The position numbers and the translations under genes are program-made. The notes beneath the pieces are model-generated. The model was not told the DNA's origin and ran no database searches. It saw only the letters and a program-made list of their open reading frames with translations. From Leifsonia sp. CL147 (GTDB taxonomy: Bacteria > Actinomycetota > Actinomycetes > Actinomycetales > Microbacteriaceae): a stretch of DNA of 64,000 bases. This document shows positions 27,758 through 39,558 of the stretch, piece by piece. Each line of letters begins with the position of its first letter. Within the stretch, counting starts at the first letter, position 1. The DNA lies in assembly GCF_900114565.1 (NCBI RefSeq), contig NZ_FOTM01000014.1:38664-102663 (forward strand), read 5' to 3'.

Positions 27758-27763
27758 ATTCTA
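27758..27763 (-). promoter_or_regulatory. -10 box of mnmA, leaderless start
   Basis: TAGAAT on the minus strand is followed by six bases and the mnmA GTG. The (CCTC)n tract begins about 57 bp further upstream. Confidence 0.55.
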
Positions 27764-27820
27764 CCCGCGCTCGCCGGCCCCTCCTCCGTTCAGCCTCGAC
27801 TCCGCCATCGCTCCCCTGCG

Positions 27821-27862
27821 CCTCCCTCCCTCCCTCCCTCCCTCCCTCCCTCCCTCCCTCCC
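27821..27862. repeat. (CCTC)n tetranucleotide tract upstream of mnmA
   Basis: About ten uninterrupted copies of CCTC form a 42-bp simple repeat, 70 bp before the mnmA start. On the minus strand it reads as repeated GGGA, with more than four G3 tracts, so it could form a G-quadruplex. Such tracts are prone to slippage. Confidence 0.95.
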
Positions 27863-27866
27863 GGCG

Positions 27867-28216
27867 AGATTCGTCACGAATGTGCACTTACACGCGGCGC
27901 AAGGCGACATTCGTCACGAATGCGCACTTAGGCCCGACAGGAGGGCAAGCGAGATTCGTCACGAATGTGCACTTACAGGCGGCGCAGGGCGACATTCGTC
28001 ACGAATGCGCGCTTAGGCCCGACGTGAGGGCAACCGAGATTCTTGACGAATGTGCACCTAGACGCGGGGCGACATTCGTGACGAATGTGCACTTACACGC
28101 GGCGCAGGGCGACATTCGTCACGAATGCGTACTTTGGGCCGACGGGAGGGCAGGGCGAGATTCGTGACGAATGTGCACTTAGACGCGGCGCAGGCCGACA
28201 TTCGTGACGAATGTGC
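27867..28216. repeat. Array of nine palindromes, alternating 40/45-bp period
   Basis: Nine copies of ATTCGTCACGAAT (central C or G) start at 27869, 27909, 27954, 27994, 28039, 28074, 28114, 28160 and 28200. The copy at 28039 is variant (ATTCTTGACGAAT). Spacing is 40, 45, 40, 45, 35, 40, 46 and 40 bp. Flanks alternate between two types: GTGCACTTACACGCGGCG and GCGCACTTAGGCCCGACA, so a larger unit of about 85 bp holds two palindromes. The array occupies the space between the cysteine desulfurase stop and the mnmA promoter. The core matches the array at 10807-11121. Confidence 0.95.
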
Positions 28217-28305
28217 CGGCCACGGGGCAGCGGGGCCACCGGCAGCGCCGCCGCGGGGCCGCCGCCGCGGGGCCGCCGGCCGCGGCGCCACAGAGGGACG
28301 CGGCG

Positions 28306-29493
28306 CTAGCGGCCGAGCCGGGGCGAGCGTTCGGCGAGCCCGGCCCGCGACGCCTGCGCGTAGGCGCCGGGGATCACCGCGAGCAGCGCATCCACATCGG
28401 CCTCGGTCGACGTGCGGCCCAGGGTGAATCGCAGCGCACTCCGCGCCTCGGTCTCGCTCCGCCCCATCGCCAGCAGCACGTGCGATGGCTCGGGGATGCC
28501 CGCCTGGCAGGCCGAGCCCGTCGACACCGACACGCCGGCCAGGTCGAGCAGGAAGAGCAGCGAGTCCCCCTGCGCACCGGGGAAGGTGAAATGGACATTG
28601 GATGCGACCCGCGCGGCGCGCGCTCCCTCAGGCTCCGGCCCGCTCAGCACAGCCTCCGGCACGGCCGCCCGCACCCCGTGGATGAGACGGTCCCGCAGCG
28701 CCGTCAGCCGTGCGGTCTCCGCCTCCCGCTCCGCCTCGGCCGCTCGCGCAGCGACCGCGAAGGACACCGCTGCCGCCACATCCTGCGTCCCGCTCCGCAC
28801 CTGCCGCTGCTGCCCTCCGCCGTGGATGAGCGGCACGACCGTCGAGGTGCGGTTCAGGATGAGCGCTCCGATCCCCACCGGCCCCCCGATCTTGTGCGCG
28901 GAGACACTGAGCGCCTCCACCCCCAGCCTCGCGAAATCGAGCGGAAGGTGGCCGTACGCGGCCACCGCATCCACATGGACCGGCACGCCGGCGTCCCGTG
29001 CGACCTCGGCGAGCGCCGCCACCGGCTGCACGGTGCCGACCTCGTTGTTCACGGCGAGGAAGGTCATCAGGGCGGCATCCGACCCCTCGATGACGTCCGG
29101 GACCACGATGGCGCCTTCCGCATCGAGCGGCAACCAGGACGGCTCGGCGCCCTCAGCGCGCTCCAGCCACTCGACGGTGTCGAGCGTCGCGTGGTGCTCC
29201 CCTCCCGGGACCAGGATGCGCGGCCGCCGCGCGCCGCTGTTTCGGGCCCAGTACATCCCCTTGACGGCCAGGTTGATCGCCTCGGTCCCGCCGGAGGTGA
29301 ACACGACCTCGATCGGCTCCGCCCCGAGCGTCGCGGCGATCGTCTCGCGCGCCTCCTCCAGCATCCGCCGGGCCTGCTGGCCCTGACTGTGGATGCTGGA
29401 CGGGTTGCCGACCACGCCCATGGCCTCGGTGTAGGCGGCGATCGCCTCCGGGCGCATCGGCGTGGTGGCGGCGTGGTCCAGGTAGACCGGCAC
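28306..29493 (-). CDS. Cysteine desulfurase (NifS/IscS class V aminotransferase fold)
   Basis: A 395-residue PLP enzyme. It starts MPVYLDHAATTPMRPEAIAA. PLP-binding His is in GGEHHATLDTVEWLE and the Schiff-base Lys in SVSAHKIGGPVGIG. The catalytic Cys is in the flexible loop STGSACQAGIPEPSHVL, which marks the IscS-like group. It takes sulfur from cysteine to form an enzyme persulfide. Next to mnmA its likely job is to feed tRNA thiolation. The GTG start has GGAGGG upstream. A palindrome array separates it from mnmA. Confidence 0.95.
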   Translation of the reverse strand: MPVYLDHAATTPMRPEAIAAYTEAMGVVGNPSSIHSQGQQARRMLEEARETIAATLGAEPIEVVFTSGGTEAINLAVKGMYWARNSGARRPRILVPGGEHHATLDTVEWLERAEGAEPSWLPLDAEGAIVVPDVIEGSDAALMTFLAVNNEVGTVQPVAALAEVARDAGVPVHVDAVAAYGHLPLDFARLGVEALSVSAHKIGGPVGIGALILNRTSTVVPLIHGGGQQRQVRSGTQDVAAAVSFAVAARAAEAEREAETARLTALRDRLIHGVRAAVPEAVLSGPEPEGARAARVASNVHFTFPGAQGDSLLFLLDLAGVSVSTGSACQAGIPEPSHVLLAMGRSETEARSALRFTLGRTSTEADVDALLAVIPGAYAQASRAGLAERSPRLGR

Positions 29494-29528
29494 GATGCCC
29501 TCCGCAGTTTCATCCAGGCGTGTATCAC

Positions 29529-29534
29529 TACTCT
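29529..29534 (+). promoter_or_regulatory. -10 box of glgX, leaderless start
   Basis: TACTCT is followed by seven bases and the glgX ATG. The divergent cysteine desulfurase starts only 48 bp away. Confidence 0.45.
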
Positions 29535-29541
29535 AGAGCGC

Positions 29542-31700
<2,159 letters not shown>

Positions 31701-31701
<1 letters not shown>

Positions 31702-32189
31702 TGGCCCGGCAGAAGGCGGCCGCCGGCACACCGGCGACGGTCGCGCTGACCGCTGCGGGCATCCCGTTCACTCTGCATCCGTACGAGCATGACCCCGCTG
31801 CGGCGTCCTACGGCCTGGAAGCGGCGGAGGCGCTCGGCGTGGAGGCGGACCGCGTGTTCAAGACGCTGCTCGCCGACACAGATCTCGGACTCGTCGTCGG
31901 CGTGGTCCCCGTGACGGGCATGCTGGACCTGAAGGCGCTCGCTGCGGCCGTCGGAGCCAAACGCGCGACTATGGCCGACCCCGCGGTCGCCGAGCGGCGC
32001 ACCGGCTATGTCGTCGGCGGCATCAGCCCGGTCGGCCAGAAGACGCGCCACGTGACCGTGGTGGACGAGACCGCGCAGCTCTTCGACACGGTCTTCGTCT
32101 CGGGCGGAAAGCGCGGCCTCGACCTCGAGCTCGCGCCCGCCGACCTCCTCGCGGCAACCGCCGCCGCCTACGCCCCGATCGCCAAGTAG
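31701..32189 (+). CDS. ybaK: Cys-tRNA(Pro)/Cys-tRNA(Cys) deacylase YbaK/EbsC
   Basis: A 162-residue YbaK. Motifs are TPATVALTAAGIPFTLHPYE, the catalytic-type VFKTLLADTD with the conserved Lys, KALAAAVGAKRATMADP, and GYVVGGISPVGQKTRHV. The family hydrolyses Cys mischarged on tRNA(Pro). Its ATG shares one base with the glgX stop. The link to glycogen genes looks like operon convenience, not function. It converges on glgP across an intergenic region filled by tandem repeats and a long palindrome. Confidence 0.93.
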
Positions 32190-32200
32190 CCGCCCCCTCC

Positions 32201-32288
32201 GCCCCCTCCCGCTTCCGCCCCCTCCCGCTTCCGCCCCCTCCCGCTTCCGCCCCCTCCCGCTTCCGCCCCCTCCCGCTTCCGCCCCACC
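32201..32288. repeat. 16-bp tandem repeat between ybaK and glgP
   Basis: Four perfect copies of the 16-bp unit GCTTCCGCCCCCTCCC begin at 32211, with partial copies on both sides. The tract starts 12 bp after the ybaK stop and ends at the left arm of a 76-bp palindrome. Confidence 0.95.
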
Positions 32289-32357
32289 GCCGAGTCCACA
32301 AAGATTGCACACGGAAAGCGCTTTCGACGTGCAATCTGTGCGGACTCGACGGTGGGG
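32282..32357. repeat. 76-bp imperfect palindrome between convergent genes
   Basis: Two 38-base arms pair at 32 positions around the centre GAAAGCGCTTTC. The arms include CCGAGTCC / GGACTCG and AGATTGCAC / GTGCAATCT, with six mismatches, three of them flanking the core. It sits between the convergent ybaK and glgP genes and could serve as a two-way terminator, although neither strand shows a T run after the stem. Confidence 0.85.
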
Positions 32358-32387
32358 GGTGGGGGCGCGGGGCGCGGCGAGGTGGGG

Positions 32388-34961
32388 CTAGGAGGCGGAG
32401 GTGACGAGGCCGAGCTCGGCGGGCGTGAGGAGCAGGTCGTTCACCGGCACGACGCGGACCGTGTAGCCGAACGAGCCGGCCCAGGCGAGGCGGACGGTGC
32501 CGACGAACTCGTGCGCCACCGACGGATCGCCGGTCCCGGGGATGCCAGAGTCGACCGCGAGCGGCTCTCGGTGCACGTCGATCAGGTCGCCGCCGTCGTG
32601 ACTGCGACCGTAGACGACCTGTACCTGCACGTCCTCCGGCGTCAGGCCGTTGAGGTGCACCAGCGCGCGGACGTGCAGCTCGTCGCCGACCTGCGGCACG
32701 GCGTCCAGCCCTCCCGCGTCGACGTGCGCGACGTTGACGCCCGGCCAGGCGGCCTGCACCCGCGTCTTCCATGCGGCGAGGTCGCGGGCGGCGAGGTAGT
32801 CGTCGGCGCTGAGGCGGTCCTCGTAGCCGGCCGCCGGCAGGTACAGGCGCTCGACGTACTCGCGGACCATCCGCTCCGCCGACAGCGGCGAGGACAGCGT
32901 CGCCAGGGTGTGCCGGATGCGTGCCACCCAGCCCGTCGGCACCCCGTCGCCGTCGCGCTCGTAGAAGCGCGGCGCGATCTGGTGCTCGATCAGGTCGTAC
33001 ATCGCCTCGGCCTCGAGCGCGTCGCGCTCGGCGCCGTCGCCGGCCGCGTCCGCCGACGGGATCGCCCAGCCGTTCTCGCCGTCGTAGAACTCGTTCCACC
33101 AGCCGTCGAGGATGGACAGGTTCAGCCCGCCGTTCAGTGCGGCCTTCATGCCCGACGTGCCGCACGCCTCCAGGGGGCGCAGCGGGTTGTTGAGCCACAC
33201 ATCCGTCCCCGGGTACAGCAGCTGCGCCATGCCGATGTCGTAGTCGGGCAGGAACACCATCCGCTGCCGGATGTCGGCCTCCGACGCGAACTGCACGAGC
33301 TTCTGGATGAGGCGCTTGCCCTCGTCGTCGGCGGGATGCGACTTGCCGGCGATCACGAACTGCACCGGCCGGTGGGGGTCGGTGAGGATGCGGCGCAACC
33401 GTTCGGGGTCGTGCAGCATCAGCGTGAGCCGCTTGTAGGTGGGGACGCGCCGGGCGAAGCCGATGGTGAGGACGTTCGGGTCGAGCAGGTCCTGCATCCA
33501 CGCCGGCGCGATCCCGCCCGGGTTCTGCTCCTCCCAGGCCGCCTCGAGCCGCCGCCGGGCGTCCTGCACCAGCTGCTCGCGCATCCGGGTGCGGACTCCC
33601 CACAGGTCGGCGTCGCTCACAGCGCCGGCGTTGCCCCAGTCGGCGTGCGTGGTGTCCTCGGTGCCGAGCCGTTCGAGCGCCAGCGCCCGCAGCATCGGAT
33701 CCGTCCACGTGGGCGCGTGGACGCCGTTGGTGACCGAGTCGATCGGCACCTCCTGCGGATCGAACCCCGGATAGAGGCCGTTGAACATCTGGCGGGAGAC
33801 CTCGCCGTGAAGCTGCGACACGCCGTTGGCGTGCTGGCCGAGCCGCAGGCCCATGACGGCCATGTTGAAGACGTCCGGCGATCCACCCGGGTAGTCCTCC
33901 GCACCGAGCGGGAGCACCTGGTCCGCGCTCACACCGGGGAGAAGGGTCGTGGAGAAGTACCGCTGGACCAGCGGCCGGTCGAACCGGTCGATGCCGGCTG
34001 GCACGGGCGTGTGCGTGGTGAACACCGTCCCGGCGCGTACGACCTGCAGCGCCTGGTCGAACGTCAGCCCCTCGCCGATCAGGTCGGAGATGCGCTCCAG
34101 TCCGAGGAACCCGGCGTGGCCCTCGTTGGTGTGGAACACCTCCGCCTCCGGCATCCCGGTCAGCTCGGTCCAGGCCTTGACGGCGCGCACGCCGCCGATG
34201 CCGAGCAGCAGCTCCTGCAGCAGCCGGTGCTCGCCTCCACCGCCGTAGAGGCGGTCGGTCACCGAGCGCAGTCGCTCCTCGTTGTCCGGGATGTCCGTGT
34301 CGAGCAGGAGCAGCGTCACCCGGCCGACCGCGGCCTGCCAGACCCGCGCACGGAGGACGCCGTCGGGCAGCGCGAGCGTGATCTGCACCGGCGATCCGTC
34401 CGGGTCGCGCAGCACGCTGAGCGGCAGGCCGTCCGGGTCGAGCACCGGGTAGCGCTCGAGCTGCCAGCCGTCGGGCGTGATCGCCTGGGAGAAGTAGCCG
34501 GAGTGGTAGAACAGGCCGGCCGCCACGAGCGGCACGCCGAGGTCGCTGGCCGCCTTCAGGTGGTCGCCGGCGAGGATGCCGAGGCCGCCGGAGTACTGCG
34601 GCAGGGTGGCCGCGATGCCGTACTCGGGCGAGAAGTAGGCGATCGTCTTGGGCGCGTCCTCGCCGAGCGACTGGTACCACCGCGGCTCGCGCAGGTACGC
34701 GTGGAGGTCGTCGCGGATGTGATTCGCCCAGTCCACGTAGCCCTGGTCGCCCGCCAGCTCGGCCAGACGCGCGGGGTCGACGGCGCCCAGCAGGGCGATG
34801 GGGTCGTGCCGCACCTGCTGCCAGAGCTCCGGCGAGATGCGGGCGAACAACTCCTTGGTCGGCTCATGCCAGGACCAGCGGAGGTTGCCTGCGATCTCCC
34901 CCAATGCGGAGAGGTTCTCGGGGAGTACGGCTCGGACGGTGAATCTTCGGATGGCCTTCAC
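32388..34961 (-). CDS. glgP: Alpha-glucan (glycogen) phosphorylase with DUF3417 domain
   Basis: An 857-residue alpha-glucan phosphorylase. The N-terminal DUF3417 domain is recognisable (LGEIAGNLRWSWHEPTKELF). Then come AYFSPEYGIAATLPQYSGGL, HTNEGHAGFLGLERI, TVFTTHTPVPAGIDRFDR and the PLP-binding Lys near residue 606 in GTSGMKAALNGGLNLS. It releases glucose-1-phosphate from glucan ends and can also act on maltodextrins. The GTG start has TACAGT 7 nt upstream; longer open frames upstream read into glgE antisense and were refused. It diverges from glgE with only 58 bp between starts. Confidence 0.95.
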   Translation of the reverse strand: MKAIRRFTVRAVLPENLSALGEIAGNLRWSWHEPTKELFARISPELWQQVRHDPIALLGAVDPARLAELAGDQGYVDWANHIRDDLHAYLREPRWYQSLGEDAPKTIAYFSPEYGIAATLPQYSGGLGILAGDHLKAASDLGVPLVAAGLFYHSGYFSQAITPDGWQLERYPVLDPDGLPLSVLRDPDGSPVQITLALPDGVLRARVWQAAVGRVTLLLLDTDIPDNEERLRSVTDRLYGGGGEHRLLQELLLGIGGVRAVKAWTELTGMPEAEVFHTNEGHAGFLGLERISDLIGEGLTFDQALQVVRAGTVFTTHTPVPAGIDRFDRPLVQRYFSTTLLPGVSADQVLPLGAEDYPGGSPDVFNMAVMGLRLGQHANGVSQLHGEVSRQMFNGLYPGFDPQEVPIDSVTNGVHAPTWTDPMLRALALERLGTEDTTHADWGNAGAVSDADLWGVRTRMREQLVQDARRRLEAAWEEQNPGGIAPAWMQDLLDPNVLTIGFARRVPTYKRLTLMLHDPERLRRILTDPHRPVQFVIAGKSHPADDEGKRLIQKLVQFASEADIRQRMVFLPDYDIGMAQLLYPGTDVWLNNPLRPLEACGTSGMKAALNGGLNLSILDGWWNEFYDGENGWAIPSADAAGDGAERDALEAEAMYDLIEHQIAPRFYERDGDGVPTGWVARIRHTLATLSSPLSAERMVREYVERLYLPAAGYEDRLSADDYLAARDLAAWKTRVQAAWPGVNVAHVDAGGLDAVPQVGDELHVRALVHLNGLTPEDVQVQVVYGRSHDGGDLIDVHREPLAVDSGIPGTGDPSVAHEFVGTVRLAWAGSFGYTVRVVPVNDLLLTPAELGLVTSAS

Positions 34962-34968
34962 TCGGTCC

Positions 34969-34974
34969 ACTGTA
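34969..34974 (-). promoter_or_regulatory. -10 box of glgP, leaderless start
   Basis: TACAGT on the minus strand is followed by seven bases and the glgP GTG. Confidence 0.45.
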
Positions 34975-35006
34975 GGGGAGGCGCATGTCGGGCAGGTTAA
35001 TGAGTG

Positions 35007-35012
35007 TACGGT
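35007..35012 (+). promoter_or_regulatory. -10 box of glgE, leaderless start
   Basis: TACGGT is followed by seven bases and the GTG at 35020. With the glgP box only 32 bp away on the other strand, the two promoters must overlap. Confidence 0.45.
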
Positions 35013-35019
35013 CGGGGGC

Positions 35020-37209
35020 GTGGTGAAGAACGCAGCGACCAGGTCAGCAGCCGCAGCGACAGAGGCGGCCACGGTGAAACCGCCCGCCCGGAATGAGGCG
35101 GCGGGACCCGAGACGAACACATCCGAGAACGCGCGGAGGAGCGCGACGGAGAGAACGGGCCGGACGAACGCGCCCGAGATCGTCACCTCCGTCGCCACCG
35201 ATGCGCCGGCGGGATCGTACGAACCCCTGCTCCCCCGCATCCCCATCCTGGAGCTGTCGCCCCAGGTCGACGAGGGCCTCTGGGCGGCGAGCGCGTTCAG
35301 CGGCGAGGTGATCCCGTTCCGCGCGACCGCCTTCCGGGAGGGGCACGACAAGATCGGCGTCGACCTGCTGCTGCTCGACCCTTCCGGCGTCCAGACCGAG
35401 TACCACATGCATCCCCTCACCCCGGGCACGGACCGCTGGGAAGTGGAGGTGCAGCTCGAGCAGACGGGGCTGTGGCGCTACCGTGTCCAGGCGTACGCCG
35501 ACGAGTACGCGACCTGGCGGCACAACGCCGAGGTGAAGGTGCCCGCCGGGATGGATGTGGAGCTGATGCTCAGGATGGGTCACGACCTGCTGCTGCGCGC
35601 CTCCCAGGACAAGCGGCGCGGCACGGCCGAGCGACGCCACCTCTCGGAGGCGGCCAAGGTCGTCGCCGACGACAAGCGGACCGTGGATGAGCGGTTCCAG
35701 GCGTCGATCGACGACCGCATCCAGAAGGTGCTGACCGAGCGGCCCGTCGTCAGCCTCCCGTCCGTGTCCGCCACCCGGGCCGTCGTGGTGGAGCGGACCC
35801 GGGCCGGCGTCGGCAGCTGGTACGAGTTCTTCCCCCGCTCCGAGGGCGCCAGGAAGCTGCCGGACGGCTCGTGGCAGTCCGGCACCTTCCGCACTGCGGC
35901 CAAGCGTCTCCCCGAGGTCGCCGCGATGGGCTTCGACGTCGTCTACGTCCCGCCCATCCATCCCATCGGGCGCACGTTCCGCAAGGGCCCGAACAACACC
36001 CTCGAGGCCGGCGAGAACGATCCCGGCTCGCCGTGGGCCATCGGCTCCGCAGAGGGCGGGCACGACGCCATCCACCCGGACCTCGGCACGGAGAAGGACT
36101 TCACCTACTTCCTGGGCAAGGCCAAGCAGGCGGGCCTCGAGGTCGCCCTCGACCTCGCGCTGCAGGCGTCGCCGGACCACCCCTGGGTGACCGAGCACCC
36201 GGAGTGGTTCACCACCCTCCCCGATGGCACCATCGCCTACGCCGAGAACCCGCCGAAGAAGTACCAGGACATCTATCCCATCAACTTCGACAACGACTAC
36301 GAGGGCCTCCGCCAGGAGGTGCTCCGCATCGTCCGTCACTGGATGTCGCTCGGGGTGCGCATCTTCCGCGTCGACAATCCGCACACCAAGCCGCTGCACT
36401 TCTGGGAGTGGCTCATCCACACCGTGAACGCCACGGACCCGGATGTGGTGTTCCTGGCGGAGGCGTTCACCCGTCCGGCCGTCATGCGCACTCTCGCCAA
36501 GGCCGGGTTCCAGCAGTCGTACTCGTACTTCACCTGGCGCAACACGAAGGAGGAGCTCGAGGAGTTCCTCGACTCGATCGCGCATGAGACGGCCGACTAT
36601 CTGCGCCCGAACCTGTTCGTCAACACGCCGGACATCCTCACCGAGTACCTGCAGTTCGGCGGGCCGGCCGCCTTCAAGGTGCGCGCGGCGATCGCCGCGA
36701 CGGCCGCGCCGACCTGGGGCGTCTACTCGGGCTACGAGCTGTTCGAGAACGTCGCCCGCAGCGGCGCCGAGGAGTACATCGACAACGAGAAGTTCGAGTT
36801 CCGTCCCCGCGACTACGCCAAGGCGCAGGCGCAGGGCCGCTCGCTCGCGGGCTATCTGACGATGCTGAACCGGGTGCGCAGCGAGCACCCGGCGCTCCGC
36901 CAGCTGCGCAACCTGCACCTGCAGGCCAGCGAGGACGACAGCATCCTCGTCTACTCGAAGTTTCTGGATGGGCGGTTCACCCGCACCGGCAAGCCGGACG
37001 CGGTCATCGTGGTCGCCAACGTCGACCCGCATTCCGTCCGCGAGACCATCGTCCACCTGGATGTGACGGCGTTCGGCATCCCGCTCGGAGCGCAGTTCGA
37101 GGTGAAGGATCACGTGACCGGTCAGCGCTGGACCTGGGGCGCCGACGACTACGTCCGCCTGGATGCGTTCACCGAGCCCGTCCACATCCTGTCCGTCCGT
37201 CCGCTGTGA
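35020..37209 (+). CDS. glgE: Alpha-1,4-glucan:maltose-1-phosphate maltosyltransferase
   Basis: A 729-residue GlgE (GH13_3). The DUF3416 N-terminal domain begins near [20 protein letters not shown]; catalytic-site marks are the [15 protein letters not shown] block, [15 protein letters not shown], the nucleophile Asp near residue 452 in [17 protein letters not shown] and the acid Glu near 481 in [10 protein letters not shown]. It adds maltose from maltose-1-phosphate to growing glucan chains. About 65 Ala/Thr-rich residues precede the conserved domain, longer than usual, so a later GTG is possible; the -10 box favours 35020. The stop sits beside glgB. The TreS and Pep2 partners are not in this window. 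Confidence 0.95.
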   Translation: MVKNAATRSAAAATEAATVKPPARNEAAGPETNTSENARRSATERTGRTNAPEIVTSVATDAPAGSYEPLLPRIPILELSPQVDEGLWAASAFSGEVIPFRATAFREGHDKIGVDLLLLDPSGVQTEYHMHPLTPGTDRWEVEVQLEQTGLWRYRVQAYADEYATWRHNAEVKVPAGMDVELMLRMGHDLLLRASQDKRRGTAERRHLSEAAKVVADDKRTVDERFQASIDDRIQKVLTERPVVSLPSVSATRAVVVERTRAGVGSWYEFFPRSEGARKLPDGSWQSGTFRTAAKRLPEVAAMGFDVVYVPPIHPIGRTFRKGPNNTLEAGENDPGSPWAIGSAEGGHDAIHPDLGTEKDFTYFLGKAKQAGLEVALDLALQASPDHPWVTEHPEWFTTLPDGTIAYAENPPKKYQDIYPINFDNDYEGLRQEVLRIVRHWMSLGVRIFRVDNPHTKPLHFWEWLIHTVNATDPDVVFLAEAFTRPAVMRTLAKAGFQQSYSYFTWRNTKEELEEFLDSIAHETADYLRPNLFVNTPDILTEYLQFGGPAAFKVRAAIAATAAPTWGVYSGYELFENVARSGAEEYIDNEKFEFRPRDYAKAQAQGRSLAGYLTMLNRVRSEHPALRQLRNLHLQASEDDSILVYSKFLDGRFTRTGKPDAVIVVANVDPHSVRETIVHLDVTAFGIPLGAQFEVKDHVTGQRWTWGADDYVRLDAFTEPVHILSVRPL

Positions 37210-37250
37210 CCGCCGACCGAGACCTGAACCGAGACCTGAGGAGTTCGCGC

Positions 37251-39512
37251 ATGTCAACGATCCGTCCGGAGTCCGACCCGCACAGCCCTGAGCCGTACAG
37301 CCCGGAGCCCAGGAACTACAGCGGTGCCGCCGTCGTCGACCTGCCCGCCGTGGACGACGCTGTGCTCGCCGCCATCGCCGCGGGCAGCCACCACGACCCC
37401 CACGCGGTGCTCGGCCAGCACGAGGTCGCTTCCCCCGGGATCGCCGACCCGGTCACCGTGATCCGCACCCTCCGGCCGCTCGCCACCGAGGTCTTCGCGA
37501 TCCTCGCGAACGGCGCCCACCTGGAGCTCGGCCACATCGGGTACGGCGTCTGGCAGGGCATCGACATCGTCGGCCCCGGCGCCTACGAGATCGAGGCGCG
37601 GTACGGGGACGGCAGCGTCTGGACCGCGGACGACCCGTACCGCTTCCTGCCGACCATCGGCCAGCTCGACCTGCACCTGATCGGCGAGGGACGCCACGAG
37701 ACCCTCTGGACGGCGCTGGGCGCGCACGTGCGCGACCTCGGCGGTGTCGTCGGGACCGCATTCGCCGTCTGGGCGCCGCACGCCCGCGCTGTCCGCGTGG
37801 TCGGCGACTTCAACGGCTGGGACGGCACCCTGTACGCCATGCGGAACATGGGCGCCTCGGGCGTCTGGGAGCTGTTCGTCCCCGGGCTCGCCGAGGGCCA
37901 GATCTACAAGTACGACCTCCTCGGCCAGGACGGCCGCTGGGTCCGCAAGATCGACCCGGTCGCCCAGTCCGCCGAGACCCCGCCGGCGACGGCCTCCCGG
38001 ATCACCGTCAGCCGGCACGAGTGGGCCGACGACGAGTGGATGCGCGCCCGCGCCGAGCGCGACCCGCACGCGGGCCCGATGAGCGTCTACGAACTGCACC
38101 TCGGCTCCTGGCGGCCGGGGCTCGGCTACCGGGAGGCGGCCGACGAGCTCATCGACTACGTCGGCGCCCTCGGGTACACGCACATCGAGTTCCTGCCGCT
38201 GTCGGAGCACCCCTTCGGCGGTTCGTGGGGCTACCAGGTGACCGGCTACTACGCCCCGACCAGCCGGTTCGGCTCGCCCGACGACCTCAAGTATCTCATC
38301 GACCGGCTTCACCAGGCCGGCATCGGCGTCATCCTCGACTGGGTCCCCGGCCACTTCCCCAAGGACGACTGGGCGCTCGCCCGCTTCGACGGCCAGGCGC
38401 TCTATGAACACCCGGACCCGCGGCGCGGAGAGCACAGGGACTGGGGCACCTACATCTTCGACTACGGTAACTCCCAGGTGCGCAACTTCCTCGTCGCCAA
38501 CGCGCTGTACTGGCTGGAGGAGTTCCACGTCGACGGGCTGCGCGTCGACGCCGTCGCCTCCATGCTCTACCTCGACTACTCGCGCGAGGACGGCGAGTGG
38601 GAGCCGAACATCCACGGCGGCCGGGAGAACCTGGAGGCGATCGGCTTCCTGCAGGAGGTCACGGCGACCGCCTACAAGCGCAACCCGGGCACGGTGATGA
38701 TCGCCGAGGAGTCGACCAGCTACACCGGCGTCACCGCGCCCACCTCCTCCGGCGGCCTGGGCTTCGGCCTGAAGTGGAACATGGGCTGGATGCACGACGC
38801 GCTGCAGTACATCCACGAGAACCCGATGTACCGCAGCTACCACCACAGCGAGATCACGTTCTCGTTCGTGTACGCCTGGAGCGAGAACTTCCTGCTGCCG
38901 ATCAGCCACGACGAGGTGGTGCACGGCAAGGGCTCGCTGCTGACCAAGATGCCGGGCGACCACTGGCAGCAGCTGGCGAACGTCCGGGCGTTCCTCGCGT
39001 TCATGTGGGCGCATCCCGGCAAGCAGCTGCTGTTCATGGGTCAGGAGTTCGGCCAGCCCTCCGAGTGGAGCGAGGAGCGGGGGCTGGACTGGTGGATCCT
39101 CGACCAGCCGGCGCACCGGGGCCTGTGGAAGCTCGTGGCGCAGTTGAACGCCGTCTACCGCGACAACCCGGCGCTCTGGATCTGCGACAACGAGCCGCGC
39201 GGCTTCGAATGGCTGGACGGATCGGACGCGCAGGGCAACGTCCTCGCGTTCCTGCGGAAGGACCGGGACGGCGAGCCCATCGCCGTGCTGTTCAACTTCT
39301 CCGGCAATCCGCACACCGACTACCGTGTCGGGCTGCCCTTCGCGGGCGAGTGGGAGGAGCTCCTCAACACGGATGCGGAGACCTTCGGGGGCTCCGGAGT
39401 CGGCAACTTCGGCGCGGTGACGGCCGTCGACGAGCCGTGGATGGGACGCCCGGCCTCGGCGGTGCTGAACCTGCCGCCGCTCGGAGCGCTCTGGCTCAAG
39501 CCGCGACGCTGA
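37251..39512 (+). CDS. glgB: 1,4-alpha-glucan branching enzyme
   Basis: A 753-residue GlgB. Two N-terminal CBM48-like domains ([19 protein letters not shown], then [20 protein letters not shown]) precede the GH13 barrel. The nucleophile is Asp433 in [17 protein letters not shown] and the acid Glu486 in [28 protein letters not shown] and [15 protein letters not shown] are standard. It makes alpha-1,6 branches. The ATG was chosen because GAGGAG lies 7 nt upstream; an earlier in-frame GTG overlaps the glgE stop but lacks such a site. glgE and glgB form the GlgE-pathway pair. Confidence 0.96.
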   Translation: MSTIRPESDPHSPEPYSPEPRNYSGAAVVDLPAVDDAVLAAIAAGSHHDPHAVLGQHEVASPGIADPVTVIRTLRPLATEVFAILANGAHLELGHIGYGVWQGIDIVGPGAYEIEARYGDGSVWTADDPYRFLPTIGQLDLHLIGEGRHETLWTALGAHVRDLGGVVGTAFAVWAPHARAVRVVGDFNGWDGTLYAMRNMGASGVWELFVPGLAEGQIYKYDLLGQDGRWVRKIDPVAQSAETPPATASRITVSRHEWADDEWMRARAERDPHAGPMSVYELHLGSWRPGLGYREAADELIDYVGALGYTHIEFLPLSEHPFGGSWGYQVTGYYAPTSRFGSPDDLKYLIDRLHQAGIGVILDWVPGHFPKDDWALARFDGQALYEHPDPRRGEHRDWGTYIFDYGNSQVRNFLVANALYWLEEFHVDGLRVDAVASMLYLDYSREDGEWEPNIHGGRENLEAIGFLQEVTATAYKRNPGTVMIAEESTSYTGVTAPTSSGGLGFGLKWNMGWMHDALQYIHENPMYRSYHHSEITFSFVYAWSENFLLPISHDEVVHGKGSLLTKMPGDHWQQLANVRAFLAFMWAHPGKQLLFMGQEFGQPSEWSEERGLDWWILDQPAHRGLWKLVAQLNAVYRDNPALWICDNEPRGFEWLDGSDAQGNVLAFLRKDRDGEPIAVLFNFSGNPHTDYRVGLPFAGEWEELLNTDAETFGGSGVGNFGAVTAVDEPWMGRPASAVLNLPPLGALWLKPRR

Positions 39513-39558
39513 CGGCGGACGGCCCGCGAACCGAGGGGCTGACGGGCTGACGGGCCTT

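Noticed and set aside
27867..28216. ParB (parS) centromere sites
   Set aside because: The palindrome ATTCGTSACGAAT does not match the parS consensus TGTTTCACGTGAAACA, and parA/parB are not present.
32282..32357. Standard rho-independent terminator
   Set aside because: The stem is far longer than usual and neither side is followed by a T run, so it is recorded as a palindrome with unknown role.
32388..35429. Glycogen phosphorylase with a 156-residue N-terminal extension
   Set aside because: The extension is antisense to glgE and unlike any family domain; the DUF3417 onset and -10 box support the GTG at 34961.
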